Source of the DNA: Sphingomonas sp. BT-65 | GTDB taxonomy: Bacteria > Pseudomonadota > Alphaproteobacteria > Sphingomonadales > Sphingomonadaceae | Direction: 5' to 3' | DNA length: 64,000 nucleotides | NCBI RefSeq assembly: GCF_026107375.2 | Contig: NZ_JAPCIA010000001.1 | Coordinates: 62,001 to 126,000 of the forward strand | In this document: positions 9,184 to 19,292 of the stretch, piece by piece | How positions within the stretch are numbered: the stretch's first letter is position 1 | How the letters are laid out: the number at the start of each line of letters is the position of its first letter | Program-made: the position numbers and the translations under genes | The notes under the pieces: generated by a model | The model's database searches: none | What the model was told of the DNA's origin: nothing | Seen by the model: only the letters and a program-made list of their open reading frames with translations

Positions 9184-10037
9184 CGTTGCAGACGACCGAA
9201 CGGCCAGCGCTTCGACTGCTCGTCCGCGTCGTCTGCACGCTTGCTTGCACGGTGATTTCGCTGGCGATCCTGCCGCTGCCCGCAATGGCGCAACCAGTCG
9301 GCACGCCGATCATTATCGGCCAGTCCTACCAGCTCCCCTCCACCACCATGGGCGCGGCGCGGACGATCAATGTGTGGCTGCCGCCGGGTTATGAGAAGGG
9401 GTCGCAGCGCTATCCGGTGCTGTATCTGCTCGACGGCGGGGTGGATCAGGACTTCCATCATATCAGCGCCCTTGCGCAGCTCGGCACGGTCGTGGGTACG
9501 ACGCGCGATGTGATCGTGGTGGGGATCGAGACGGTCGACCGGCGCAACGAGCTGGCCTTTCCGGTCGCGGCCGACGCCAAGCTCAAGGCCGATTATCCCA
9601 CTGCAGGCCAGTCCGAACGCTTCCGCCGGTTCATCGCTAGCGAGGTGAAGTCGTGGGTCGAGAAGAGCTATCGCACCAGCGGCGAGAATGCGCTGATCGG
9701 GGAATCGCTTGCCGGGTTGTTCGTGATCGAGACGATGCTGCGCGCGCCGAGCCTGTTCGACACCTGGATCGCGATCAGCCCGAGCCTGTGGTGGGACAAT
9801 GAGGCGCTGGTGAAAGCCGCGCCGGCCCTGTTGCCCAAGGCGCACGGACGCCTGTGGCTGAGCGTCGCCAACGAACAGGGGATGGGCGTCGCGCCCTTCG
9901 CCGCGCTGCTCAAGGACAAGGCGCCCGCCGCGCTCAAATGGACTTATTTGCCGCGTCCCGAAGAGACCCACGCCACCATCTATCACGGCGCCGCGCTGGC
10001 GGCGATCCGCCAACTCTACCCGCAACCGAGCCAATAG
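9180..10037 (+). CDS. Exported esterase-like alpha/beta hydrolase (PF00756 type)
   Basis: 285 residues from a GTG overlapping the bioB stop. The N-terminus has a signal sequence ([26 protein letters not shown]) with cleavage likely after residue 38. The body is an esterase-D-like fold: [22 protein letters not shown], the nucleophile elbow GESLAG, and a late histidine in [10 protein letters not shown]. Related proteins include siderophore esterases (IroE/Fes) and carbohydrate esterases. Why an exported esterase sits in a propionate operon is unclear; it might release acyl groups outside the cell. It is separated from pccA by eight bases. Confidence 0.8.
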   Translation: MTLQTTERPALRLLVRVVCTLACTVISLAILPLPAMAQPVGTPIIIGQSYQLPSTTMGAARTINVWLPPGYEKGSQRYPVLYLLDGGVDQDFHHISALAQLGTVVGTTRDVIVVGIETVDRRNELAFPVAADAKLKADYPTAGQSERFRRFIASEVKSWVEKSYRTSGENALIGESLAGLFVIETMLRAPSLFDTWIAISPSLWWDNEALVKAAPALLPKAHGRLWLSVANEQGMGVAPFAALLKDKAPAALKWTYLPRPEETHATIYHGAALAAIRQLYPQPSQ

Positions 10038-10045
10038 GGGTCGCA

Positions 10046-12055
<2,010 letters not shown>

Positions 12056-12056
12056 C

Positions 12057-12272
12057 TCAGTCGAGCCCGGCGTCGAGCGAGTCGAGGATGCGCGCGCCGG
12101 CCATGAACACCGCGATCGGGCAGGCGGCGAACAGCAGCCAGCCGCCCGCGCCGGGATATTGCTCGAGATAGTGGATGCCCCGGTCCACCGCGCCGACGCC
12201 GAGCGCGTAGATCACCATGAACGCCTCGAAGCGGGTCTTGATCGTGAACAAGCGTTTGACGCGGGACCACAT
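12057..12272 (-). CDS. Small hypothetical membrane protein
   Basis: 71 residues from the ATG at 12272. Two hydrophobic segments are seen: residues about 17-31 (AFMVIYALGVGAVDRG, with a charged break) and about 42-60 (AGGWLLFAACPIAVFMAGARI). No family was recognised. It faces pccA tail to tail, with one base between the stops. It lies downstream of the ast operon on the same strand, but a hairpin at 12279-12328 separates them. Length and composition look coding. Confidence 0.6.
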   Translation of the reverse strand: MWSRVKRLFTIKTRFEAFMVIYALGVGAVDRGIHYLEQYPGAGGWLLFAACPIAVFMAGARILDSLDAGLD

Positions 12273-12278
12273 GCCCAG

Positions 12279-12328
12279 GTTAACGCAAGAACCGGACCAG
12301 CGGCGGAAAAGGCCGGTTCCGCGTTAAC
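12279..12328 (-). terminator. Stem-loop after astB
   Basis: GTTAACGC at 12279-12286 pairs with GCGTTAAC at 12321-12328, and the inner AACCGG at 12290-12295 pairs with CCGGTT at 12313-12318. It lies just downstream of the astB stop (minus strand) and upstream of the small membrane gene. There is no clear T-run, so termination is an inference. Confidence 0.45.
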
Positions 12329-12336
12329 GAATATGG

Positions 12337-13593
12337 TTACCTGTCAATTAATTCGACAGTTCCGAGCAGGTCGAGCAGCGTGGTGCGCGCCGCTTCGATG
12401 CGGGCGATCAGCGCGGGATCGCCGATCTCGTCCTGCGCGATCGACTCGGGCCAGTGCGTCTCGATCAGCGCGGCGATGCGATCGAGTTTGGCGTCGTCGA
12501 CCAGGAAGCGCGGGTCGACCGTCGCGGGATCGGCGACGACGCGCAGGCGCAGGCAGGCGGGGCCGCCGCCATTGGCCATCGACTGGCGGACATCGACCAC
12601 CTCGAGATGCCGGATCGGGCCGTTTCCGGCGACATGCGCCTGCAGCCAGTCCCACACGCTCGGCGTCTCGCGCGCCTCGGTCGGGAGGATCAGCGCGGTC
12701 TCGCCCGAGGGTAGCGTCACGAGCTGGGCGTTGAAGAGGTAGGAGGAGATGGCGTCGGCGAGGCTGACGGCGGATGCCGGGACCTCGACGATCTCGACCT
12801 CCGGCATCAGGCGGCGCAGGTCGGCGTAGAAGCTGTCCTTGTCCGCGAACGCCTGCTCGTGGGCGAACAGCACGCGGCCATTGCCCACCGCGACGACGTC
12901 GTTGTGGAAGGCGCCGGCGGCGATGGCTTGCTCGGACTGCTGGACGAATAGCGTCCGCGCCGGGTCGAGGCCGTGGCGGCGGGCGACGGCTTCGCTCGCC
13001 TCGCGATGCTGGCGCGCGGGGAAGGGGCCGCCGGAGATGCCATAGACGAACACTTCGATGCCGGGCGCGTCGTGCTCCGGGCAGAGGCGCATGTGGTTTG
13101 CGGCGCCTTCGTCGCCGAAGGGTGCCGGGACGGGCCCGTGGACGCGGAAGGCATCGTTGGCGAAGGCGAGGCGGAGCTGGGCTAGCGTCTCGGCCCATTC
13201 GTGGCTGCGGTGGGGCATCGTCACGAGATTGGCGACTGAGACGTGGCAGCGGCCGTCCTCGGTGTCCGGCGCCGGAGAGACGGTGGCAGCGTTGGCGGCC
13301 CACATCGCCGAGGCCGACAGCGCCTGCGCCTGGAGGTGCGGCGCGGCATCGGCGTAGTCGGTCGCCAGCGTTTCCAGCCAGCGATGGTCGGGACGGGCAT
13401 GGGGCAGGAAAATGCCCTGGTGCAGCCCGAGCGCGATGTTGGCGCGCATCTTGGCGATGCCCTGCAGCGCCGCGGCGCGGGGCTGCGAGACCGCGCCGCT
13501 GTTGCGGGTCGCGGCGAGGTTGCCGGGGCTGAGGCCGGCATAATTGTGGCTGGGGCCGATGATGCCGTCGAAATTGATCTCAACGCGGGGCAT
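12337..13593 (-). CDS. astB: N-succinylarginine dihydrolase
   Basis: 418 residues. It hydrolyses N-succinylarginine to N-succinylornithine, CO2 and ammonia in the arginine succinyltransferase (AST) pathway. The start MPRVEINFDGIIGPSHNYAGLSPGN is diagnostic, with FLPHARPDHRWLE after about 60 residues. The guanidino-hydrolase core has AAGAFHNDVVAVGN (histidine) and the catalytic cysteine in MANGGGPACLRLRV. Length is close to E. coli AstB (447). The start overlaps astA by 14 bases. AstC and AstD are not in the window. Confidence 0.95.
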   Translation of the reverse strand: MPRVEINFDGIIGPSHNYAGLSPGNLAATRNSGAVSQPRAAALQGIAKMRANIALGLHQGIFLPHARPDHRWLETLATDYADAAPHLQAQALSASAMWAANAATVSPAPDTEDGRCHVSVANLVTMPHRSHEWAETLAQLRLAFANDAFRVHGPVPAPFGDEGAANHMRLCPEHDAPGIEVFVYGISGGPFPARQHREASEAVARRHGLDPARTLFVQQSEQAIAAGAFHNDVVAVGNGRVLFAHEQAFADKDSFYADLRRLMPEVEIVEVPASAVSLADAISSYLFNAQLVTLPSGETALILPTEARETPSVWDWLQAHVAGNGPIRHLEVVDVRQSMANGGGPACLRLRVVADPATVDPRFLVDDAKLDRIAALIETHWPESIAQDEIGDPALIARIEAARTTLLDLLGTVELIDR

Positions 13594-14590
13594 GGCGGAC
13601 CTCTTGCCCCGGCTCGACGCCGAGGATCGCAGCCGACGCGGAGTCGAGCGTCACGCCGCCGTCGGTCAGCCCGACGCGGCCGTGGCAGGCGCGGAAGGCG
13701 CCGAGCGTGCCGCGGGCGACGATGCTGGCGGTGCCTCCGTCGGCAAGCGCGGCGACGGTGTCGGTGCGGGAATCGCGGACCGTTGCGACCTGGTCGATGC
13801 GCGCGGTCATGGTCGGGCCGCCGTCGAAGATGTCGATGTAGTTCTCGAACGCGAAGCCCTCGGTCTCCAGCATCCGCATCGCGGCGCGGCCCGAGGGGTG
13901 GGGCAGGCCAATGACGCTGCGGGCATGCTCGGTGAGCATCGCGGTGTAGATCGGATGCTTGGGCATCAGGTCGGCGATGAACTGGTTGCCATGGATCGCG
14001 TTGAACTCGTCGGCCTGCTGGAAATTCATGCCGAAGAAGCGCCCGGCGACGCCGTCCCAGAAGGGCGAGCCGCCGGCCTCGTCGATCACCCCGCGCAGCT
14101 CGGCGAGGATGCGCTCGGCGAAGCGGGCGCGGTGCATCGCGATGAACAGGTAACGGCTGCGGGCGAGCAGCATGCCGAGGCCGCCGGCGCGCTCGCCCGG
14201 GTGAAGGAACAGGCCGCCGACCTCGCTGCAGCCTTCGAGGTCGTTGACCAGGCTCAGGATTTCGGCGCGGAAGGTGCGGGCGAGCGCTTCGCTATGCTTG
14301 GTCTCGGTGCCGAGGCGATAGCTGTAGAAGGGCCAGCGCTGCCCGACCTGGGTGAAGATCTGGCAGGTGCCGCGCACCTCGCCGGTTTCGGTATTCTCGA
14401 GCACCAGCACGAACAGCTCGTCCTTGAGCGCATCGTCGTTGCGCGCGAAGGCGGCGGCGCTGCGGGCGAGCTTGGCGAGCAAAGCCGGCTTCTCGGGCGG
14501 CAGGTTGGTGAAGCCGCCGCCGGTGAGCTTGGCCATCTCGTAGAGCGGCTGCAGGTCGTCCTCGCGCGCCGGGCGGATCAGGAAGCTCAT
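13580..14590 (-). CDS. astA: Arginine N-succinyltransferase
   Basis: 336 residues, the usual AstA length. It transfers succinyl from succinyl-CoA to arginine, the first AST step. The N-terminus MSFLIRPAREDDLQPLYEMAKLTGGGFTNLPP is typical. Other family stretches are GGLFLHPGERAGGLGMLLARSRYLF and FGMNFQQADEFNAIHGNQFIADLMPKHPIY. It overlaps the M20 hydrolase gene by four bases (ATGA) and astB by 14, so the three form one operon. Succinyl-CoA supply links it loosely with the nearby propionate operon. Confidence 0.95.
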   Translation of the reverse strand: MSFLIRPAREDDLQPLYEMAKLTGGGFTNLPPEKPALLAKLARSAAAFARNDDALKDELFVLVLENTETGEVRGTCQIFTQVGQRWPFYSYRLGTETKHSEALARTFRAEILSLVNDLEGCSEVGGLFLHPGERAGGLGMLLARSRYLFIAMHRARFAERILAELRGVIDEAGGSPFWDGVAGRFFGMNFQQADEFNAIHGNQFIADLMPKHPIYTAMLTEHARSVIGLPHPSGRAAMRMLETEGFAFENYIDIFDGGPTMTARIDQVATVRDSRTDTVAALADGGTASIVARGTLGAFRACHGRVGLTDGGVTLDSASAAILGVEPGQEVRHAPR

Positions 14591-15789
14591 ACGCGGCCCC
14601 GCTCGATGATGCGCAGGATGGTGAGGGCGGAGAGCGCAGCGCGCTCGGGCAGGCTTTCGGGGATCAGAAATTCCTCCGCGCTATGGATCGCGCCACCCCT
14701 CGCGCCCATGGTATCGACCACGGGCACGCCGCAAGCGGCGATGTTGTTGCCGTCGCACACCCCGCCGGTGGCCTTCCAGGCGACGGGGATGTCGAGATCG
14801 GCGCCGGCCTGCTTGACCAGGCCAAACAGGCGTTCGGCGGCGGGGTCGAGCGGCTTGGGCGGGCGGTTGAAGCCGCCATGGACATGGACCGAGACGTCGT
14901 GCGCTGCGGCGACTTCGGCGGCGGCGGTCTCGACGAGTGCGGCGGCGCGGGCGATGGCTTCGGCCGAGGCGGGGCGGAAGTTGACGCGCAGGATCGCCAG
15001 ATCGGGCACGACATTGTTGGGGCCGCCGCCTTCGATCCGCGCCGGGTTGACCGCGAGGCCGTCGCCCCTGGCCGCGGCGAGGCGGAGCGCAAGGTCGGCG
15101 GCGGCGACGATCGCGTTGCGGCCTTCCTCGGGATTGCGCCCGGCATGCGCGCTGCGGCCACGCACCACGATCGAGAAATTCCCGGTGCCGCCGCGGGCGC
15201 CGGCGAGCGTGCCGTCGGGCAAGGCGGGTTCGTAGGTGAGGGCGGCGACCTTGCCCTTCGCGGCCTGCGCGATCAGCGCGGCGGAGGCGAAGGAACCGGT
15301 CTCCTCGTCGGAGTTGATCACCACCTCATAGCCGAAGCGTTCGGCGGGGGTCGCTTCGACGGCGCGCAGGGCGGCGAGCATCAGCGAAAGGCCGGCCTTC
15401 ATGTCCGCCGCGCCCGGGGCGTTGAGGCGGCCGTCGGGGAGCCAGGTCGCGGTCTGGAACGGGTGATCGGCGGGGAAGACGGTGTCCATATGCCCGGTGA
15501 ACAGCATCTGCACCGGCGCCTCGGGCCGCACGCGCAGATGCAAATGGCGGCCATGGGCGAGCGGGAGGACGTCACCCTTGCCATCGACCGTCTCGACCGG
15601 CGCGGGCTCGACCAGCGTCAGCTCACCGGGGAGGGCGGCGAAGGCGCTGGCGAGCATCTCGGCCATGGTGGCGAGGCCGGGCAGGTTGCGCGTGCCGCTG
15701 TTGACCGCGACCCAGCGTTCGACCTGGGCCAGCATCGGCGCCGCGCGGGCATGCTCGATCGCGGCGATTTCGATTGCGGAGAGGCCCAT
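14587..15789 (-). CDS. M20-family metallohydrolase in the ast operon
   Basis: 400 residues from the ATG at 15789 (MGLSAIEIAAIE); an open frame upstream is less likely. It is related to ArgE/DapE/CPG2 dizinc peptidases. Metal and catalytic motifs are all visible: HMDTVFP, PGAADMKAGL, SDEETGS, the EPAL glutamate, and a late histidine in GGAIHSAEEFL. A dimerisation domain with GRSAHAGRNPEEGRNAI lies between. It leads the operon and overlaps astA by four bases. AstE (M14 type) is not visible, so this protein may remove succinyl from succinylglutamate or a related intermediate. DapE shows that the M20 fold can recognise N-succinyl amino acids. Function is inferred. Confidence 0.8.
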   Translation of the reverse strand: MGLSAIEIAAIEHARAAPMLAQVERWVAVNSGTRNLPGLATMAEMLASAFAALPGELTLVEPAPVETVDGKGDVLPLAHGRHLHLRVRPEAPVQMLFTGHMDTVFPADHPFQTATWLPDGRLNAPGAADMKAGLSLMLAALRAVEATPAERFGYEVVINSDEETGSFASAALIAQAAKGKVAALTYEPALPDGTLAGARGGTGNFSIVVRGRSAHAGRNPEEGRNAIVAAADLALRLAAARGDGLAVNPARIEGGGPNNVVPDLAILRVNFRPASAEAIARAAALVETAAAEVAAAHDVSVHVHGGFNRPPKPLDPAAERLFGLVKQAGADLDIPVAWKATGGVCDGNNIAACGVPVVDTMGARGGAIHSAEEFLIPESLPERAALSALTILRIIERGRV

Positions 15790-15908
15790 GCGCGGGAGGT
15801 GTATCGGGACATTCGTGGCGGGTGAACCCCCGACGGATGAAAAGTATCGAGCGATACGAAGTGAGGGGCGGGCCGCGGTGAAACGTCCCAAAGGTCACAC
15901 TGCCACGC

Positions 15909-16775
15909 GTGCGCGAGGCACGGATGCAGCGGGTGCTGGACCATATCGACCGGCATCTCGACGGCGATCTGGACCTGGACACGGTGAGCCGGGTCGCCGC
16001 CTTCTCGAAATTCCATTTCCACCGGCAGTTCACGGCGACCTTCGGGTTGTCGCTTCATCGCTATGTCCAGCTTGCCCGGTTGAAGCGCGCGTCGCACCAG
16101 CTGGCGACCAGGGACGCAAGGAGCGTCACGGACATCGCGATGGATGCCGGCTATGATGCGCCCGATGCCTTTGCCCGCGCCTTTCGGCAACGGTTCGGGC
16201 AATCCCCGTCATCGTTCAGGAAGTCGCCCGACTGGGCGCCGTGGCTTGCGGCCTTCGGGCCTCTCGACAATGCGAGGAGCAAGCTCATGCAGATTACCTA
16301 TACCCCTGACGATGTGACGATTCAGGAGATGCCGCCGACGCCGGTGGCGATCCTGGAGCATCGCGGCGACCGCGCGACGCTCGGCGCCACGATCGAGCGG
16401 TTCATCGCCTGGCGCAAGTCCATGGGGCTGTCGCCGGAGAACAGCGCGACCTTCAACATCTTCCGCTCCGAGCGGACGCCTGCGAACCCGGCCGACTACA
16501 GCATGGACCTGTGCGTCGGCACCGACCGGCCGATCGACCCGGACGATGCGGACATGAAGCCTGGGGTGATCCCGGGCGGGCGCTGCGCGGTGCTGCGTGT
16601 CGTGCACGACACCCACAATCTCGAGCCCGCTGCGCTGTATCTCTATCGCGACTGGCTTCCGGCGAGCGGCGAGGAAGCGCGGGATTTCCCGCTCTATTGC
16701 CGGCGCCGGCTCGGCTTCTTCCCCGGCGCGGAGGTGCATGAGGTGACCGTGGAGCTGTTCCTGCCGCTGAAATAG
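15909..16775 (+). CDS. AraC-family regulator with C-terminal GyrI-like domain
   Basis: 288 residues from the GTG at 15909; an ATG five codons later is an alternative. The N-terminal ~105 residues are an AraC double helix-turn-helix (LDTVSRVAAFSKFHFHRQF and VTDIAMDAGYDAPDAFARAFRQRFG). The remaining ~150 residues form a GyrI/SoxS-inhibitor-like small-molecule binding domain (MPPTPVAILEHRG start, RCAVLRVVHD, and a C-terminal EVTVELFLPLK). This layout resembles Rob and SbmC-type regulators of drug or stress responses. It is divergent from the ast operon with 119 bases between, so it may regulate ast, itself, or distant genes. Confidence 0.85.
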   Translation: MREARMQRVLDHIDRHLDGDLDLDTVSRVAAFSKFHFHRQFTATFGLSLHRYVQLARLKRASHQLATRDARSVTDIAMDAGYDAPDAFARAFRQRFGQSPSSFRKSPDWAPWLAAFGPLDNARSKLMQITYTPDDVTIQEMPPTPVAILEHRGDRATLGATIERFIAWRKSMGLSPENSATFNIFRSERTPANPADYSMDLCVGTDRPIDPDDADMKPGVIPGGRCAVLRVVHDTHNLEPAALYLYRDWLPASGEEARDFPLYCRRRLGFFPGAEVHEVTVELFLPLK

Positions 16776-16832
16776 GGTCGTGAGGGCGGCGCGGGGATTG
16801 CCGAGCTGTATTGCTCATGTAATACGGTTCAT

Positions 16833-17294
16833 ATGGAGATGCTCACGATCCTGTCGCTCGTCCTGGCAGCGCCTGCTGCCCGCACCCCATCGCCGAACGA
16901 TGCCGTGCTGGCCGCGGACGCCGCGTTCTGGCGCGCGTTCAACCAGTGCGACGCGGCGGCGATGGGCCGGTTGCTCGCCGCCGACATCGAATTCTACCAC
17001 GACAAGACCGGATTGACCGCGGGGCGGGACAAGGTGGTGGAGTCGCTGGTGAAGGGGCCGTGCGGTACGCCCGGGCTGCACGTGCGGCGCGAGGAGGTTG
17101 CGGGCAGCGTGGCGGTCGATCCGGTGCCCGGCCTTGGCGCGATCGTGAGCGGGGTGCATCGCTTCTACGCGAAGCAGGGCGATGCCGCGGAACGGCTGGA
17201 CGGCGACGCGCGGTTCGCGGTGGTGTGGCGCAAGTCGGACACCGGATGGGCGATGGCGCGCGTGCTGAGCTACGCGCACCGTCCGGCTGGATAG
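16833..17294 (+). CDS. NTF2-like (DUF4440/SnoaL-type) protein, probably exported
   Basis: 153 residues. A short hydrophobic N-terminus (MEMLTILSLVLAAPAARTPSP) suggests export or a signal peptide. The rest reads like a DUF4440 cone-shaped NTF2 fold: DAAFWRAFNQCDAAAMGRLLAADIEFYHDKTGLTAGRDKV, then a C-terminal FAVVWRKSDTGWAMARVLSY strand. Such proteins are ligand-binding or ketosteroid-isomerase-like; no catalytic assignment is possible. It stands alone, 57 bases after the AraC gene on the same strand. Confidence 0.7.
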   Translation: MEMLTILSLVLAAPAARTPSPNDAVLAADAAFWRAFNQCDAAAMGRLLAADIEFYHDKTGLTAGRDKVVESLVKGPCGTPGLHVRREEVAGSVAVDPVPGLGAIVSGVHRFYAKQGDAAERLDGDARFAVVWRKSDTGWAMARVLSYAHRPAG

Positions 17295-17309
17295 GCAGCG
17301 GTCCGGGCT

Positions 17310-17332
17310 TTCGGAAATCGACCAGCAGCGAC
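17310..17332. repeat. Direct repeat copy A, relic of the DUF481 gene 3' end
   Basis: This 23-base stretch matches 19270-19292 with one mismatch; the shared 19-base core GAAATCGACCAGCAGCGAC is exact. On the minus strand it reads SLLVDF, the last six residues of the DUF481 protein. Here the stop codon TGA has become CGA, so the copy is no longer a gene end. Weaker similarity continues for about 17 more bases. It marks the far side of the tailspike cassette. Confidence 0.8.
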
Positions 17333-19269
17333 ACTGGCAACGTCGGGTGGATGTGCAAAAGGCGCTATCAACCCCCTAGAGCACTCTGGAAATCTCCACC
17401 GTGGCCCTTTGCGCGGTGCCTGCGTTCGTGAAACTGGGCACGATGTCGATTCCAGGGAGCCCGTCACTGGCTGGCTTGACGACCCGCAATGACAGTTTTG
17501 AGCCAGTGCCGGCATGTTCGACGAACGCGCCATCGAAATCCTTATCGACGCCCAGCGTGCTGGACATGAGGACGACCGGAAAGTGCACGATCGCTTCCAG
17601 CGCCCAGGGGTTGCCGTCTCCCTCGTGATCATAGCTGATCCGGGCGACATAGGTGCCTGCGGTAAGCACGCCCGCAGCGAGGACGGATTTCGTAACGCCC
17701 GACGCAAACGGTCCCGCCACAACTCTAGTGATATCGGCGGCACCTTGATGCTCGCGAGCGCCATAGTTCTGGAAGTCCTCCTTGCCGACGGAGATATTGG
17801 CAGGACTGCGGTTGGTAACCAGACGAGCGGGATGCTCAGCCCTTCCCCCCTTGAAGAGGACCTTCGCGTTCCAATTCGCGCCGGTAGGGTCGGTAGGACC
17901 CGACATGCTTGAACCGAACATGTTGATATCAGCTGGTACCGGCGGAGAATCGCTACCCGACGCACAAACCGAACCAATCCAGTTGATTTGCGTGACAAGA
18001 ACAACGTCGAACAAACAGTGATCGGGTTTAACCGGGAATTGGCAGCCAATGATGGTGATTGAGCTCACGGTATGTCCGGCTTCACCTGGGCTGCCGCTGC
18101 TGAACACGGCGCCTGTCCGAACGTTCGAATAGCTCTGCGCGCCTTCAAGGGTGACCGCATTGTTGCCCGTTTGCTCGACGCAGAATTCAAATCCATTGTA
18201 AACGCCGCCGAATATTCCCGCGTTCTGGCAGGTCAGGCGCACGACCCCGGTATCAACGGTCAAATCGTACAAATAGAGTGATCCTCCGCTACTCTCTATA
18301 TTGAGAGGCACGCCGGTGCCATCACCGTTAGTTCGATACGTGACATTGCGGAATACAGTCTGATTGTTGTTGCTCGCCTCATGGCCTATGCCGGGGTTTC
18401 CGCCATTGGCGGATGTACTTAGATTGAGATTTTCAAATACGATATCGTTGTAGTTATTCAACTGATGGGGCCCTACCTCCCACCAGCTTGTATCAAGCCA
18501 GATCAGGCCAGCGTTATTGCTGCCGTCCACGCGAAAATCGCGAAGCGTAACCCCTGCCATATTCTTGGCAAAAATCATCAGGCCTGACATTCCGCTCTTG
18601 GCCTTGATGATCGATCCATAGCCCTCACCGAAGAACTGAGCAGGACCAGCAGAAGGTTCGTCATCTGCCGCGAAGCGGCAAAGCTGAATCGTCGAATTGA
18701 TGTAGTATGTCCCCGCCGGAAGAAAGATCGCGCTGGAAATCGCGCTCGTCATCGGCTCCGAAACTTCCCCAGCGGCAACATGGCAAGCCTGTGTGATCGC
18801 GAGCGCATTGTCAGTGTTTGGGTTGCCATCCGCAACAGCACCAAACCATCTCGCATCAACAACGAGGCCTCCTTTTCGGAATACGAGCTTTCCATTCAAT
18901 TGGTAGCCACCAGTCGAACGATCACCGCTGCCGCTCAAAACAAAGCACTGATAACCCCCGCATTCGAAATCGTTCAAGAACGTGATATTGTAAACACCGC
19001 AGACAAATTTTCCACCTTCCATGCGTACCGCTTTGGCGCCCAGGACGACATTCTCCGTCAACGTGTGGTCTTTTCGGATAACCAGCTCGGCATCAACCGT
19101 CACCGCGTACGCATCAGCGTCCGACAGTGAGGCAAAAATTGGATCATCATCGTACACTGTTCCCGGCATGGTCTAGTGTCCTTTGCTTTGCTTGGTTCCG
19201 TTACTTGGAGAAATTCAGTTTATCCCGTCGCCGCGCATTGGAGAGGCGGCGCCGAAGTTTGCGGCTGAC
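17333..19269. mobile_element. Putative inserted low-GC cassette between two direct repeats
   Basis: The 1.94-kb segment lies between copies A and B of the 23-bp repeat. It has one gene, the beta-helix protein. Base composition is unlike the neighbours: two sampled 60-base lines gave about 40% and just under 50% GC by hand count, against 72% in the DUF481 gene. No integrase, transposase or terminal inverted repeat was found. The pattern fits integration at a gene's 3' end with the target end duplicated, but the mechanism is unknown. Confidence 0.5.
17376..19169 (-). CDS. Tailspike-like right-handed beta-helix protein
   Basis: 597 residues. The middle part (about residues 100-400) has the pattern of pectate-lyase-3/tailspike beta helices: DARWFGAVADGNPNTDNALAI (the usual entry motif), FLPAGTYYINSTIQL, VTLRDFRVDGSNN, DIVFENLNLS, TVFRNVTY. 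There is no signal peptide and no membrane segment. The first ~90 residues may be a head-binding or capping part, and the last ~180 a beta-rich end domain (TAGTYVARISYDHEGDG). Phage tailspikes and polysaccharide depolymerases share this layout. The ATG at 19169 follows AAAGGACA. The gene is much lower in GC than its neighbours and carries many ordinary A/T-ending codons, so it was probably acquired. The substrate is unknown. Confidence 0.75.
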   Translation of the reverse strand: MPGTVYDDDPIFASLSDADAYAVTVDAELVIRKDHTLTENVVLGAKAVRMEGGKFVCGVYNITFLNDFECGGYQCFVLSGSGDRSTGGYQLNGKLVFRKGGLVVDARWFGAVADGNPNTDNALAITQACHVAAGEVSEPMTSAISSAIFLPAGTYYINSTIQLCRFAADDEPSAGPAQFFGEGYGSIIKAKSGMSGLMIFAKNMAGVTLRDFRVDGSNNAGLIWLDTSWWEVGPHQLNNYNDIVFENLNLSTSANGGNPGIGHEASNNNQTVFRNVTYRTNGDGTGVPLNIESSGGSLYLYDLTVDTGVVRLTCQNAGIFGGVYNGFEFCVEQTGNNAVTLEGAQSYSNVRTGAVFSSGSPGEAGHTVSSITIIGCQFPVKPDHCLFDVVLVTQINWIGSVCASGSDSPPVPADINMFGSSMSGPTDPTGANWNAKVLFKGGRAEHPARLVTNRSPANISVGKEDFQNYGAREHQGAADITRVVAGPFASGVTKSVLAAGVLTAGTYVARISYDHEGDGNPWALEAIVHFPVVLMSSTLGVDKDFDGAFVEHAGTGSKLSLRVVKPASDGLPGIDIVPSFTNAGTAQRATVEISRVL

Positions 19270-19292
19270 TTCAGAAATCGACCAGCAGCGAC
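19270..19292. repeat. Direct repeat copy B, the working 3' end of the DUF481 gene
   Basis: It contains the DUF481 stop codon (19271-19273, TGA on the minus strand) and the codons for the final residues SLLVDF. It pairs with copy A at 17310-17332 (22 of 23 bases). Confidence 0.8.

Noticed and set aside
18780..19130. 116-residue plus-strand frame inside the tailspike gene
   Set aside because: It is antisense to the beta-helix protein, with no Shine-Dalgarno or recognisable domain.
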